A stretch of DNA of 64,000 nucleotides, taken from contig JBCCHB010000020.1 of NCBI GenBank assembly GCA_039028975.1, forward strand, positions 62,001 through 126,000. Reading direction: 5' to 3'. The notes beneath the pieces were generated by a model. That model was given only the letters and a program-made list of their open reading frames with translations, made no database searches and had not been told where the DNA came from. Shown here piece by piece: positions 42,896-52,184 of the stretch. A program made the translations under genes and the position numbers. How positions within the stretch are numbered: position 1 is the stretch's first letter; the number at the start of each line of letters is the position of its first letter. Source of the stretch: JAHBNG01 sp039028975 (GTDB taxonomy: Bacteria; Chloroflexota; Anaerolineae; Caldilineales; Caldilineaceae).

Positions 42896-43477
42896 ATCGA
42901 TTTGGATTTTTGTATAATGCTGTAAATGGTTTGAGAGCTGAAAGTTGATGCTTCTTCCCTGCTCAATGCAAGCATATTTGAGTCAAGTAGTCGCTTTGTG
43001 CGCGTCCAAGAAGAAACTGAGTTTTTTGTCTGCCAGAGTGAGAGCAATGCCAAACCGCTCAAAAACCTATATAGTGAAAAGTTGCACTTTTAGCACAGAT
43101 TTCGAATGGTCAAACCCTAGACAAATGAGGCCGCAGAAGCCACTGAGAGGCCCTAGAAACCTCAAAAGCGCCAAAATAGACCAAATTTTGGTTCGAGACC
43201 TGTACAAAAGCTAGGCATTCGCAACCAAGGTGCAATTTTGCACTATCTCAGTTTCTCGATGAAGGGATGACCAACGCCAACTCTGTGTGAATAGCGATAT
43301 TCTCTATTGTACTAAAATTCTGCCTCAATTCAGTAATCAGTAGAGCACAATGAATTGGACCTGAGACCAACTGACTCCAGACTATGCAACCGAATGGGTG
43401 AATCAGTCAGTATTGATGTATGATGCACTTACAGGGAAGGTGCGACGAAATATATCATGTAAAAGATAGGATAGATA
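42896..43477. other. Divergent intergenic region
   Basis: This 580-base gap lies between the divergent enoyl reductase-like and MttB-family genes. GTGCAA-TT-TTGCAC at 43230-43243 is a small perfect inverted repeat that might bind a regulator. A 89-codon frame at 42945-43214 has no ribosome site and unlikely composition and is not called. Confidence 0.45.
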
Positions 43478-45043
43478 ATGAGTAATGTAGCCCAATCCCC
43501 CCAAGCCAGTAGTAAAGTTCGCCGGGGGGGGAGCCGTGGCCGTCGCCGTGAAAAGGCCGGCATCCGCGCGCCTATGCTCAACGCATTGACCCGTAACCTG
43601 CCCGTTACGGAACTGCTGAACATGGAGCAGATCGAAAAAATCGACCACGAGTCCATGCGCATTTTGGAAGAGGTCGGTTGTGATTTTCGCGATCCCGTTG
43701 CGCTAAGGCATTGGAAAGAGGCTGGAGCGAAGATTGATGGCGAACGGGTCTACGTCGATCGGGCCATGATCAAGGAGCTAATTAAAACCATCCCGACCGA
43801 TATTACCCTCCATGCTCGGAACCCGCAGAAGACAGTGCATCTGGGAGGCCCCGATTCTATCTTTGTCCCCATGACCGGCGCACCCTTTCTGCGTGATTTA
43901 GAAGACGTGCGCCGCCATCCTACGCTGGATGATCTGGCCATGTTCCACAAGCTTGCCCAGATGTTGCCGGCTATCCATTCGTCAGCCCATCACATTGTGG
44001 AACCCATGGACCATCCGGTCTCCCACCGCCATTTGCGCATCACCTACTCGTCTATGAAGTATTCGGACAAGACCTTTATGGGCATGACCACGTCAGGGAA
44101 GAACGCGGAAGATGTACTGGATATGTGCGAGATTCTCTTTGGCAAAGGATACCTGGACGATCACTGCGTGGTAACGGGCAACGTCAACGGTAATTCACCT
44201 CTGGTATGGGACCAGACCATGCTCTCATCACTACGGGCATTCAATCGGCGCAAGCAGCCAGTATTAATATCCCCCTTTGTGCTCGGTGGAGCCAACACGC
44301 CGGCCTCTATGGTGCCAACAGTTGTCCAGTTGAATGCGGAAGCACTGGTCTGTTTGGCTTACTCCCAAATTGTGCGCAAAGGTGCACCGGTTATTTACGG
44401 ACACTATCTTTCTACCGTTTCCATGCAGTCTGGTGCACCCATGGCTGGCACGCCCGAAATTTCACTCATGAACTTCATGATTGGTCAACTGGCTCGGCAC
44501 TATAACTTGCCCTGGCGTACCTCAAATACGCTCGGAGGCTCAGCCTATTTGGATGCCCAAGCCGGGTATGAAAGTGCGACAACACTCATGGCCGTTATGC
44601 TGTCGGGTGCTCACTACATTTGGCATTCGGCTGGCTGGAACGAAGGAGGAATGCACTGCTCGGTGGCCAAGTTTGTCACCGATGCAGAGCAGTGTGCCAT
44701 GGCCTACCGAATGGCCGAAGGGCCGCGCTGGGATGATTTTGACGAAGCCTTGGCTGCGGTACGTGATATCGGGCCTGGCGGGCACTATCTGGGCCATCCC
44801 CACACGATAGAGAACTTTGAGCGAGCCTTCTTTATGCCCAAATTATTGGAGAATAGCTCGATTGAGCAATGGGAAGTCGATGGGTCTAAAAGTATTACCC
44901 AACGGGCGTTGGAACACGCAAAGATGCTGCTTAAGCAATATGAAGAACCTAGGCTCGATCCGGCAATCAATGACGCTCTGCTCGACTTTGTGAGGCGTCG
45001 AGAGCGGGAGATTCCATTGGGTGGGTTGAATCAAGAATTCTAG
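43478..45043 (+). CDS. Trimethylamine methyltransferase (MttB) family protein, non-pyrrolysine
   Basis: This 521-residue protein belongs to the MttB superfamily: HESMRILEEVGCDFRDP, HARNPQKTVHLGG, the SPFVLGGANTPASMVPTVVQ region and AGYESATTLMAVMLSGAHYIWHSAG. There is no in-frame TAG, so it lacks pyrrolysine and is of the type that includes glycine betaine methyltransferase MtgB. It would transfer a methyl group from a quaternary amine such as betaine to a corrinoid protein; the corrinoid protein is not seen nearby. The first 30 residues are Arg/Gly-rich. An FMN/FAD demethylase-like gene follows, fitting methylated amine use. Confidence 0.88.
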   Translation: MSNVAQSPQASSKVRRGGSRGRRREKAGIRAPMLNALTRNLPVTELLNMEQIEKIDHESMRILEEVGCDFRDPVALRHWKEAGAKIDGERVYVDRAMIKELIKTIPTDITLHARNPQKTVHLGGPDSIFVPMTGAPFLRDLEDVRRHPTLDDLAMFHKLAQMLPAIHSSAHHIVEPMDHPVSHRHLRITYSSMKYSDKTFMGMTTSGKNAEDVLDMCEILFGKGYLDDHCVVTGNVNGNSPLVWDQTMLSSLRAFNRRKQPVLISPFVLGGANTPASMVPTVVQLNAEALVCLAYSQIVRKGAPVIYGHYLSTVSMQSGAPMAGTPEISLMNFMIGQLARHYNLPWRTSNTLGGSAYLDAQAGYESATTLMAVMLSGAHYIWHSAGWNEGGMHCSVAKFVTDAEQCAMAYRMAEGPRWDDFDEALAAVRDIGPGGHYLGHPHTIENFERAFFMPKLLENSSIEQWEVDGSKSITQRALEHAKMLLKQYEEPRLDPAINDALLDFVRRREREIPLGGLNQEF

Positions 45044-45168
45044 CAAGAGTTGGAGTAAAATATAGTCTTCTTCACATCATCACAATGATAGGCGCAAACT
45101 TTGACTCAGAACAGCGCAAAATTACCGAGTGTTCCACTGTGGATGCATTATCTTATAGTGAGCTCTGT

Positions 45169-45224
45169 TTGAAAACAGTAGTTCGTCTTCTCTGGTAGAA
45201 ACCATAGGAAACTACCGTTTTCAA
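45169..45224. repeat. Interspersed palindromic repeat R3, copy 3
   Basis: TTGAAAACAGTAGTT (45169-45183) pairs with AACTACCGTTTTCAA (45210-45224), 14 of 15 positions matching. It is the cleanest R3 copy and lies upstream of the oxidoreductase gene. Confidence 0.7.
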
Positions 45225-45279
45225 CACAACCGCACTTTAGAAACACAACTTTAAAGAGACTGTTATAGATACAATCCCC

Positions 45280-47322
45280 ATGCACAACGACCCACTCTTC
45301 CAACCTTTTCAGCTTAAGCACCTTACGCTTAAAAATCGCATCATGAGCACCAGCCACGCTCCTGCTTATGCAGATGATGCCATGCCCAAAGAGCAATATC
45401 AGCTCTACCACGAAGAGAAAGCCAAGGGTGGCATTGGCCTCACCATGTTTGGCGGATCCTCCACCGTGGATATCGATTCTCCTGCTAGCTTTGGTCAGCT
45501 TGACGTGAGCCATGATCGGGTAATTCCTTACTTCCAGCAGATGGCAGATCGAGTCCACAAACATGGGGCTGCGCTTATGTGTCAGATCACCCATATGGGA
45601 CGGCGCACCATGTGGGATTTAGGTGAGTGGTTACCCACGGTGGCTCCTTCTGCCGTGCGCGAACATGCCCATCGCTCTTTTCCTAAAGCTATGGAAGATT
45701 TTGATATCGAGCGCATCATTAAAGCCTATGGTGCCGCAGCCTTGCGGTGTCAGGAAGGTGGATTGGATGGCATTGAGATCTCGGCACATACGCCTCACCT
45801 ACTTGACAGCTTCTGGACACCTACCGTGAATCTGCGCACTGACGAATGGGGTGGTTCGTTGGAGAATCGAATGCGCTTTGGCATGGAGGTGATTCAGGAG
45901 GTGCGGCGTCAGGTCGGTGACGACTACATTGTGGGCATTCGCTTGTCCGGTGATCAGATGCTTCAGGGCGGGCTTGGTCATGATGAATGTGTGAAGATCG
46001 TACAGATCTTGGCGGCCACCGGTCTGCTCGACTTCTTCAACGTTACCAAAGGCAACGGCATTACCGAACGAGCGCTAACCAACGTGATTCCCACCATGGG
46101 CATGCCCAGCGCATCGGCCTTGGATGTGGCTTCGGCCATCAAGGCCAAGGCAGACGTGACCGTCTTCCACGCCACTCGCATTACCAGCGTTTCCACAGCG
46201 CGCCATGCCATTCGCGAGGGGATGGTAGATTTGGTGGCGATGACGCGTGCCCACATCGCGGATCCCCATTTGGCTAACAAAACCATGCGGGGAGAGGAAG
46301 ATCAGATCCGGCCCTGCGTTGGGGCCAACTACTGCATCGATCAAATTTATATTGGCGGGCAGGCCGTTTGCCTGCACAATCCAGCCACAGGGCGCGAAGC
46401 CAAGATACCCCATGCGATTCCCAAAAGTGACAATCCAGGTCGGAAGGTGGTGGTGGTTGGTGCCGGACCATCTGGCCTGGAAGCAGCCCGAGTCTGTGCC
46501 GAACGTGGCCACCATGTCACCCTATTTGAGGCTGCACCGCAGCCTGGTGGACAGGTAAGATTGGCATCGCAAGTTGAGCGGCGCGCCGATCTCATTGGCA
46601 TTACGGATTGGCTCTACGGACAAGTGCAGAAGCTGGGTGTGACGGTCCATTTCAATCGTTATGTTAGCTCCGAGGATGTCCAAACTGAGCAACCCGATGT
46701 GGTCATTGTTGCGACTGGTGGCGAGCCAAATGTCACGTTTTTGGGCACAGGGGCAGAGCTTGTCGATTCCACGTGGGACGTATTGGGCGGCTACGCAAAA
46801 GTAGGCGAAACGGTGCTGCTCTTTGATGACAATGGACGACATCCGGGCATTTCGTGTGCCGAATTTATGGCCGAGAAGGGAGCAGCGGTGGAAATTGTGA
46901 CGCCAGATCGCATGGTAGGTCACGATATCCACGGTACCAATCACCCAGGATACATGCAGCAGCTTTACAAGCATAAGGTTACCCTTACTCCCGATCACAG
47001 GTTGGTGGAAGTAGTATGTGAGGGAGATAAATCGGTGGCAACGCTTCATAATGAATTTACCGATGAGACGATAGACCGTTGGGTCGATCAAGTTGTGGTA
47101 GAGCACGGCACTCTGCCAGTTGATGAACTGTATATGGAACTGCGCCCCAATTCAAGCAATGGAGGTGAGGTTGACCTGCATGCACTGGTGGATGTGCAGC
47201 CCCAGACCATCGTGCGGAATCCTGCTGGCAACTATCAACTCTTCCGCGTGGGCGATGCCGTTGCAAGTCGCAACATTCACGCAGCCATCTACGATTCGCT
47301 ACGGCTGTGCGTGGTGCTGTAG
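45280..47322 (+). CDS. FMN/FAD oxidoreductase, methylamine or N-methylproline demethylase-like
   Basis: This 680-residue protein has an Old Yellow Enzyme-type FMN barrel (residues 1-350) and a C-terminal FAD/NAD-binding region beginning KVVVVGAGPSGLEAARVCAERG. The iron-sulfur region reads RPCVGANYCIDQIYIGGQAVCLHNPATGRE-like: one cysteine of the usual C-x2-C pattern is alanine (CVGANYC), as I recall for the dimethylglycine/N-methylproline demethylase branch. It would remove methyl groups oxidatively from N-methylated substrates. Following an MttB-family gene, it may act on the product of the first demethylation. The exact substrate is unknown. Confidence 0.85.
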   Translation: MHNDPLFQPFQLKHLTLKNRIMSTSHAPAYADDAMPKEQYQLYHEEKAKGGIGLTMFGGSSTVDIDSPASFGQLDVSHDRVIPYFQQMADRVHKHGAALMCQITHMGRRTMWDLGEWLPTVAPSAVREHAHRSFPKAMEDFDIERIIKAYGAAALRCQEGGLDGIEISAHTPHLLDSFWTPTVNLRTDEWGGSLENRMRFGMEVIQEVRRQVGDDYIVGIRLSGDQMLQGGLGHDECVKIVQILAATGLLDFFNVTKGNGITERALTNVIPTMGMPSASALDVASAIKAKADVTVFHATRITSVSTARHAIREGMVDLVAMTRAHIADPHLANKTMRGEEDQIRPCVGANYCIDQIYIGGQAVCLHNPATGREAKIPHAIPKSDNPGRKVVVVGAGPSGLEAARVCAERGHHVTLFEAAPQPGGQVRLASQVERRADLIGITDWLYGQVQKLGVTVHFNRYVSSEDVQTEQPDVVIVATGGEPNVTFLGTGAELVDSTWDVLGGYAKVGETVLLFDDNGRHPGISCAEFMAEKGAAVEIVTPDRMVGHDIHGTNHPGYMQQLYKHKVTLTPDHRLVEVVCEGDKSVATLHNEFTDETIDRWVDQVVVEHGTLPVDELYMELRPNSSNGGEVDLHALVDVQPQTIVRNPAGNYQLFRVGDAVASRNIHAAIYDSLRLCVVL

Positions 47323-47528
47323 CAGGCGTCAACAATGACGCTCAAGTAGACATAACGAGCCTGTATCAAAAGCCTAAACGAACCAAGAAGGAAACGAAGA
47401 ACATGGGGTTTTTCCCTGAGAGCTTGTGGATCTTCTTGGGATTTGGTGATGGCTTTGCCACTCTGCGATCGATTCTATAATGCCGTAGACTAAAGAGAAT
47501 CAGCAGCTAAACATGCAACAGGCTGCAA

Positions 47529-47740
47529 CACGGGGACGAAAATCGAACAAAAGTTAGAAGATTTCGCCAATTTTTATCTTTCTAATCTTTTCAACCCTAT
47601 TATTTACAGCGCAGACAATCAATCATTCATTCATTCATCCGACTGTACCACGGAAGGATGAAAATCGAACAAAGATTAGAAGATTGTGCAGATTCTTAAT
47701 CTTCCTACTCTTTTCATCTTTGTTTATTTACAGGGCAGAC
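47529..47740. repeat. Two direct repeats of about 90 bp
   Basis: A unit with GAAAATCGAACAAA, (G/A)TTAGAAGATT, an A/T-rich middle, CTTTTCA and TATTTACAGSGCAGAC occurs at 47529-47616 and again at 47649-47740, 120 bases apart. Each contains an internal AGAAGATT...AATCTT inverted pair. A short ATTC tandem lies between them. They precede the cupin gene. Confidence 0.65.
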
Positions 47741-47858
47741 TGCAATGTCTTCGGGATGCGACAAACCGTGGGTTAAGTGACCAATCCCCGTCTTCACGGG
47801 GACAAGCCGACTGCGAGCTACTGACAACAAGCAACTCATTAAAGAGGAGGAAATGGAG

Positions 47859-48326
47859 ATGGAACATTTCAAGACGGACTGGAAAGAACAAGGTGTCCGT
47901 ATTGTCAAAAAGGACCAGCTAGATACCAATACCGCCCAAACGCCAGGGATGGAGCGAATGGCAGCCATTACTTCTCAATCAGCCAATGCCAAAAAGATTT
48001 GGGCTGGCACCGTTAAAATTGATCCCGATGCCAAAACGGGGGCGCATCACCACGGCGAGCTTGAATCAATCATCTACGTAGTCAGTGGCAAAGCCAAAAT
48101 GCGCTGGGGAGAAAAACTAGAATATGTGGCCTATGCCGAAGAGGGTGACTTTATTTTTGTGCCGCCATTTGTACCACACCAAGAGATGAACGGCAGCCCA
48201 GATAAACCGCTGCAGTGTGTGCTTGTACGAAACGACCAAGAACCGATTGTGGTGAACTTGGACATTCCTACCGTTGATGAACCTGAAGAGGTTATTTGGA
48301 CCGATCCTCACCATCCTGGTGAATAG
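47859..48326 (+). CDS. Cupin-domain protein
   Basis: This 155-residue single-domain cupin shows motif 1 as GAHHHGELESIIYVVSGKAKMRWG (two or three metal-binding histidines and the glutamate) and motif 2 as GDFIFVPPFVPHQEMN. It binds a metal and may be an isomerase, dioxygenase or sensor; nothing in the sequence decides. The ATG at 47859 lies eight bases after GAGGAGG; an ATG at 47853 is too close to it. Confidence 0.85.
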   Translation: MEHFKTDWKEQGVRIVKKDQLDTNTAQTPGMERMAAITSQSANAKKIWAGTVKIDPDAKTGAHHHGELESIIYVVSGKAKMRWGEKLEYVAYAEEGDFIFVPPFVPHQEMNGSPDKPLQCVLVRNDQEPIVVNLDIPTVDEPEEVIWTDPHHPGE

Positions 48327-48570
48327 GCACCAGTACTGGCTTTCTATTCTGGGGCTGATTTCTATAGATATTCAGATAATCATTTGCTTCTTTGGTGGCG
48401 CAGAGCGACCAATTCGTGCTTGGTGACAGATACGTAGCATCCTCAACAGATTGAACGGATTCTATAGATCTTCCTCTTTAATCTGTTCCATCTTTACGAT
48501 CTGTTGAGGAAAATCTCTTTCTGAAAAACTATACCAAGCATGCGGCCTGAGATTCGCAAGAGCAAATCAT

Positions 48571-49443
48571 ATGCAGAAACAGGAAAGACGTTCTCTTGCT
48601 ATTTTTCCGATATTGGTCTTATTTGGCCTGAGTATGGCATGGGCAGGTAGTCAAGGTGGAGTAACTGTTGCAGGAGTACCACTCTATCTAGCCGCAGTTG
48701 GACTGATCTTTGTTATCCAGTGGCTTGCTTTTGTCCCTGCATACCGACAACAGAGCGAGAAATTCTTCGACCTGACGGGTAGTCTCACTTATATCACGAT
48801 AATGCTTTTGACCTTAACACTCAATCCATTGCGCGATGCCCGCTCGTACTTGGTTGCTATCTTGGTGATCATATGGGCCGTACGGCTAGGTAGCTTTCTC
48901 TACCGCCGCGTCCGTCAGGCCGGGAAGGATGGCCGCTTTGATGAGTTGAAGCCATACTTCTGGACCTTCCTCAATGTTTGGACCCTACAGGCTTTATGGG
49001 TGACCTTTACTGCCGCAGCAGGATTAGCGGTCCTTACTACCGCCAATCGCCAAGCTTTGGGGCCATTTGCCCTGATTGGCCTACTCTTGTGGGGAATCGG
49101 CATTACTATTGAGGTTATAGCAGACATACAGAAGAGTCGTTTTCGTGCTAATCCGGCCAATAAGGAGCAATTTATCCAGACGGGACTTTGGCGTTATTCC
49201 CGTCATCCCAACTATTTGGGGGAAATTATTCTTTGGGTTGGAATTTGTATCATTGCTCTGCCCATTCTTCAAGGGTGGCAGTGGGTTGCCCTCATTTCAC
49301 CAGTATTTGTCACGCTCCTGCTAACCCGAGTCAGCGGTATTCCCCTCCTTGAGCAGAGAGCCGATACCAGGTGGGGCGGTCAGGAAGCATATGAGGCGTA
49401 TAAAGCGCGGACACCAGCACTGGTGCCGCGCTTTTATACTTAA
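48571..49443 (+). CDS. DUF1295 family membrane protein (steroid 5-alpha-reductase-like fold)
   Basis: This 290-residue membrane protein has about seven helices. The conserved soluble motif region EQFIQTGLWRYSRHPNYLGEI is the DUF1295 hallmark, shared with isoprenylcysteine methyltransferase and steroid reductase folds. DLTGSLTYITIMLL and RRVRQAGKDGRFDELKP are also typical. It is a probable NADPH- or SAM-dependent lipid-modifying enzyme of unknown substrate. It stands alone; the 244 bases before it hold no gene. Confidence 0.88.
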   Translation: MQKQERRSLAIFPILVLFGLSMAWAGSQGGVTVAGVPLYLAAVGLIFVIQWLAFVPAYRQQSEKFFDLTGSLTYITIMLLTLTLNPLRDARSYLVAILVIIWAVRLGSFLYRRVRQAGKDGRFDELKPYFWTFLNVWTLQALWVTFTAAAGLAVLTTANRQALGPFALIGLLLWGIGITIEVIADIQKSRFRANPANKEQFIQTGLWRYSRHPNYLGEIILWVGICIIALPILQGWQWVALISPVFVTLLLTRVSGIPLLEQRADTRWGGQEAYEAYKARTPALVPRFYT

Positions 49444-49562
49444 TCCCAGAGTAAATAAGAATGAGAATCCGGATTCTTAGACTCTATGGACTCTATGTCT
49501 TATCAGATGTAGTGTGGGTAGGAATAGAGTAAAAAAACTGGATTGTCCTCAAACATTTTTTC

Positions 49563-49913
49563 GTTCCCCATGAACGGGAGAAATTTGCGAACCTTCTTAC
49601 AGCATCGGGGCAGATTCAGTGGGTTTCAAAAGCCCTTCAGCATATTGAGCAAAATCGACACGAGTCGGTGTTGGTAGAAAAGCTAGCCGAAATGGTGTGT
49701 ATGAACAGAACCAGCTTTCACGAAAATTTCAAAGAGATGGTGCACATTTCACTGCTGCAATATGCCAAATCGATGAAGCTCTATCGGGTGCAGACGTTGC
49801 TCCTAGAAGGAAAGAACGCTAGCGAGTCGGGATAAATGGGCAGCTACAAGGACCTTGCCCAATTCAGCCGCGAATATAAGCGCCATTTTGGAATTGCACT
49901 GTCGGCTACTTGA
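49563..49913 (+). pseudogene. AraC-family regulator remnant (C-terminal half with stop)
   Basis: This frame encodes VSKALQHIEQNRHESVLVEK, then MNRTSFHENFKEM and LLQYAKSMKLYRVQTLL, an AraC DNA-binding domain. A TAA at 49833 interrupts it, after which AQFSREYKRHFG continues to a final TGA. It closely parallels the intact AraC at 54526-55407, for example QYAKSVKLHKAQILIREGKN. The N-terminal ligand-binding half is absent. It is a decayed paralogue. Confidence 0.8.
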
Positions 49914-50055
49914 GCTATTCGCTTGGACGAAAAACAGCGCCCTCTTGCCACTGCTTATCGAACCTTGGAACAGAAATCCGTCCAGCGAATAGTCAGGACA
50001 AAGGGTCTTCCATAATCTAGCACTTCAACCAAAGGGGTAGCTCTGGTCAGATCTA

Positions 50056-50709
50056 TTAGACAGCAAGCAATTGGGCAACTGCTGGGTGGCCTGCTTCCAG
50101 TGCAATTGCGTAAGCAGATTGCCCGTCAGGCTTCTTAACCGCCGGATTGGCACCGTAGGACAAAAGTAATTTGACCATCTCCAGTTGCCCATTGTGAGCT
50201 GCACCCATCAACGGCGTAAAGTCATCGCGTTGCTTCGCGTTTACATCGGCGCCCGCATCGAGCAGAAGGACAGCAATCTCTAGGTGCTGATGGGCAACTG
50301 CTGAGTGCAAGGGCATCACCTGCTGACTGTTTTCCGAAGCTGAATTTACTTCCGCACCCAAAGAAAGCAGCAACTCAACGATGGGTTTATGACCAAAAAA
50401 AGCCGCTAGACCTAGGGGCTGAAAGCCATCGGGCGCGTATGCGTTAACCAATTTAGGATCGGCTGCAAGATGCGCAGTTACTGAATCAAGCGCTCCAGCC
50501 GCAGCTGCCTCAAACAGGGTCAGCCGCGCGCCATGCTCGATCAAGAGAGCAGCAATTTCCTTGTGCCCATTGTAAGTTGCCAGCAGTATGACAGATAAAC
50601 CATCACCTCTTTTTGAATTGACAAGTGCTGGCGTCTCCGCTACTAGCTGCCGCACAGTTTGTACATCCCCATCCGTAATGGCCGTACAAAACTTGTCTGT
50701 TGTTTCCAT
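50056..50709 (-). CDS. Ankyrin repeat protein
   Basis: This 217-residue protein is built of about six ankyrin repeats, e.g. DGLSVILLATYNGHKEIAAL, DGFQPLGLAAFFGHKPIVEL and DDFTPLMGAAHNGQLEMVKL. It has no signal peptide, so it is probably a cytoplasmic protein-binding scaffold. The ATG at 50709 follows GGGAGG at a good distance; a TTG four codons upstream is less likely. Its partner is unknown. Confidence 0.9.
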   Translation of the reverse strand: METTDKFCTAITDGDVQTVRQLVAETPALVNSKRGDGLSVILLATYNGHKEIAALLIEHGARLTLFEAAAAGALDSVTAHLAADPKLVNAYAPDGFQPLGLAAFFGHKPIVELLLSLGAEVNSASENSQQVMPLHSAVAHQHLEIAVLLLDAGADVNAKQRDDFTPLMGAAHNGQLEMVKLLLSYGANPAVKKPDGQSAYAIALEAGHPAVAQLLAV

Positions 50710-50858
50710 GAATCCTCCCAAGAGATCCTACATGCGCTACATGGCTAAGCCTTCTAAGGCGTACATATAACGTTCTTCACATTCGAAATCCTCACAACCA
50801 CGATGGGTGTAAGTGGTTTGTAGTATACCGTGGAAGGGGACAGAGTGCTTCTCGATAA

Positions 50859-51707
50859 TCACCAATTTTGGGCACGGAAAGTCTGAGGAGACATACCACA
50901 TCGTTGACGAAACAACCAGCTAAATGAACCGAGGCTTGTAAATCCAACAGCTAGACAGATCTCTGTCACCGATTGGTCCGTCGTGCTGAGCATCACTTGC
51001 GCATGTCGCAATCGTTCACTGATCAAATACTGGTAGGGTGTCTGCCGAAATAACTGTTTGAATGTCCTCATGAGGTGATTTGGAGACATACATGCAACTT
51101 CTGCGATGTCGTTAAGCTTCACGGCTTGAGCGTATGACGCAGCAACATAATCACGAGCTAAGTGTAGTCGGCGATAGAGTTCCTCACGCGTTGCTTGGCG
51201 CGATGCGGGAAGACTAGCCACCTCGCGTATGGTTTGCTGGTGGGCAAAGAGCATCCGAATCATAATTTGATGATATTGCTCATTCAACCAGCCTGATTCA
51301 TGCCGCCGATGTGGATACACTTTGCGTATCTCATTCAGCATCGGTGCTAGCCAGCTCTCGTGGGGATAGGTACGAGTATAAAATTCTGACGGTACTGGAC
51401 TATTGCCACATGGGTCGTCGAGTAGGGATCCTAAAGAGCAGGTCATACTATGACTGACATCATTGACAAGGTCCTGAGAAAAGAAGATGCAAAAGGAGGT
51501 TACTGCGTTGGTTGCGTCAATTGTAATTGCATACTCTTGCCCAGCGTTGAGCACAAGATAGGAAGCATCGTCTACCAAAAAGGCACCCTGGCCGATATCA
51601 TAGTATGCCTGGCCGTGCCAAAATGTCTTTATTGAAAGTAAACCCGCGCCGCGCCAATAATGATAGCGAGATTTCTCATGAATCACGAAGCTATCACTAT
51701 TGACCAT
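50859..51707 (-). CDS. AraC-family transcriptional regulator
   Basis: This 282-residue regulator has an N-terminal cupin-like sensing half (SRYHYWRGAGLLSIKTFWHG) and a C-terminal double helix-turn-helix: VKLNDIAEVACMSPNHLMRT, then VTEICLAVGFTSLGSFSWLF and RQRCGMSPQTFR. Starts at 51722 and 51734 are alternatives. The frame extends further upstream, but there it crosses an AraC relic on the other strand, so the longer form is not used. It is unrelated in detail to the 54.5 kb AraC. Confidence 0.85.
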   Translation of the reverse strand: MVNSDSFVIHEKSRYHYWRGAGLLSIKTFWHGQAYYDIGQGAFLVDDASYLVLNAGQEYAITIDATNAVTSFCIFFSQDLVNDVSHSMTCSLGSLLDDPCGNSPVPSEFYTRTYPHESWLAPMLNEIRKVYPHRRHESGWLNEQYHQIMIRMLFAHQQTIREVASLPASRQATREELYRRLHLARDYVAASYAQAVKLNDIAEVACMSPNHLMRTFKQLFRQTPYQYLISERLRHAQVMLSTTDQSVTEICLAVGFTSLGSFSWLFRQRCGMSPQTFRAQNW

Positions 51708-51783
51708 GTCGCTTGCCCCCATTTCGCTGTACATAGAACAAATATGCCACATGCGCCCATAATTGGAAAGATAAGATAGCAGA

Positions 51784-51849
51784 CAGTTCAGCGCGGAGTA
51801 TAAGCGGCATTTTGGGTTTGCTCCATCAGCAACGGCTGCGGTTGGATGA
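51784..51849 (+). pseudogene. Tiny AraC C-terminal relic
   Basis: Twenty-one codons read QFSAEYKRHFGFAPSATAAV, then stop, nearly identical to the last residues of the AraC protein at 54526-55407 (QFSREYKRHFGFAPSAT). Nothing upstream continues the domain. It is a leftover of another AraC copy. Confidence 0.65.
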
Positions 51850-52112
51850 TGTTTAGGCCTCATCCCCACAAATGGTTACGAGAAGAAGGTGATGCACAAC
51901 AGAACCCTCGGCTGTAGTCTAAAGTTGCCGGGTCTTAGAGTCAATACAGACCAGGCAACCGTTGGAGCAATGTGTTGAATGCAATCTTGCCCTCCAGCCT
52001 GGCAAGGGGCGCACCCATACAGTAATGGACGCCTTAGAATACCAATACCTAAAATTTTTAATGCTTCTTCATTTTATAAACTCCTTTCATATTTACTCAG
52101 CACCAACGCAGG

Positions 52113-52151
52113 CTGAGCTTGTCGAAGTCGGATTGCCTTCGACAAGCTCAG
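52113..52151. repeat. Perfect 15-bp hairpin containing CTTCGACAAGCTCAG
   Basis: CTGAGCTTGTCGAAG (52113-52127) pairs perfectly with CTTCGACAAGCTCAG (52137-52151) across a nine-base loop. The same sequence is widespread as an intergenic palindrome in many bacterial genomes. It lies just after the broken hydrolase gene. Confidence 0.85.
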
Positions 52152-52184
52152 GCGGCTGCTGAATAGATACCTCCTTTCTTAATA

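Noticed and set aside
42945..43214. 89-codon open frame before the MttB-family gene
   Set aside because: No ribosome site and unlikely residue composition.
43478..45043. Pyrrolysine-containing trimethylamine methyltransferase
   Set aside because: The frame has no internal TAG codon, so pyrrolysine cannot be encoded.
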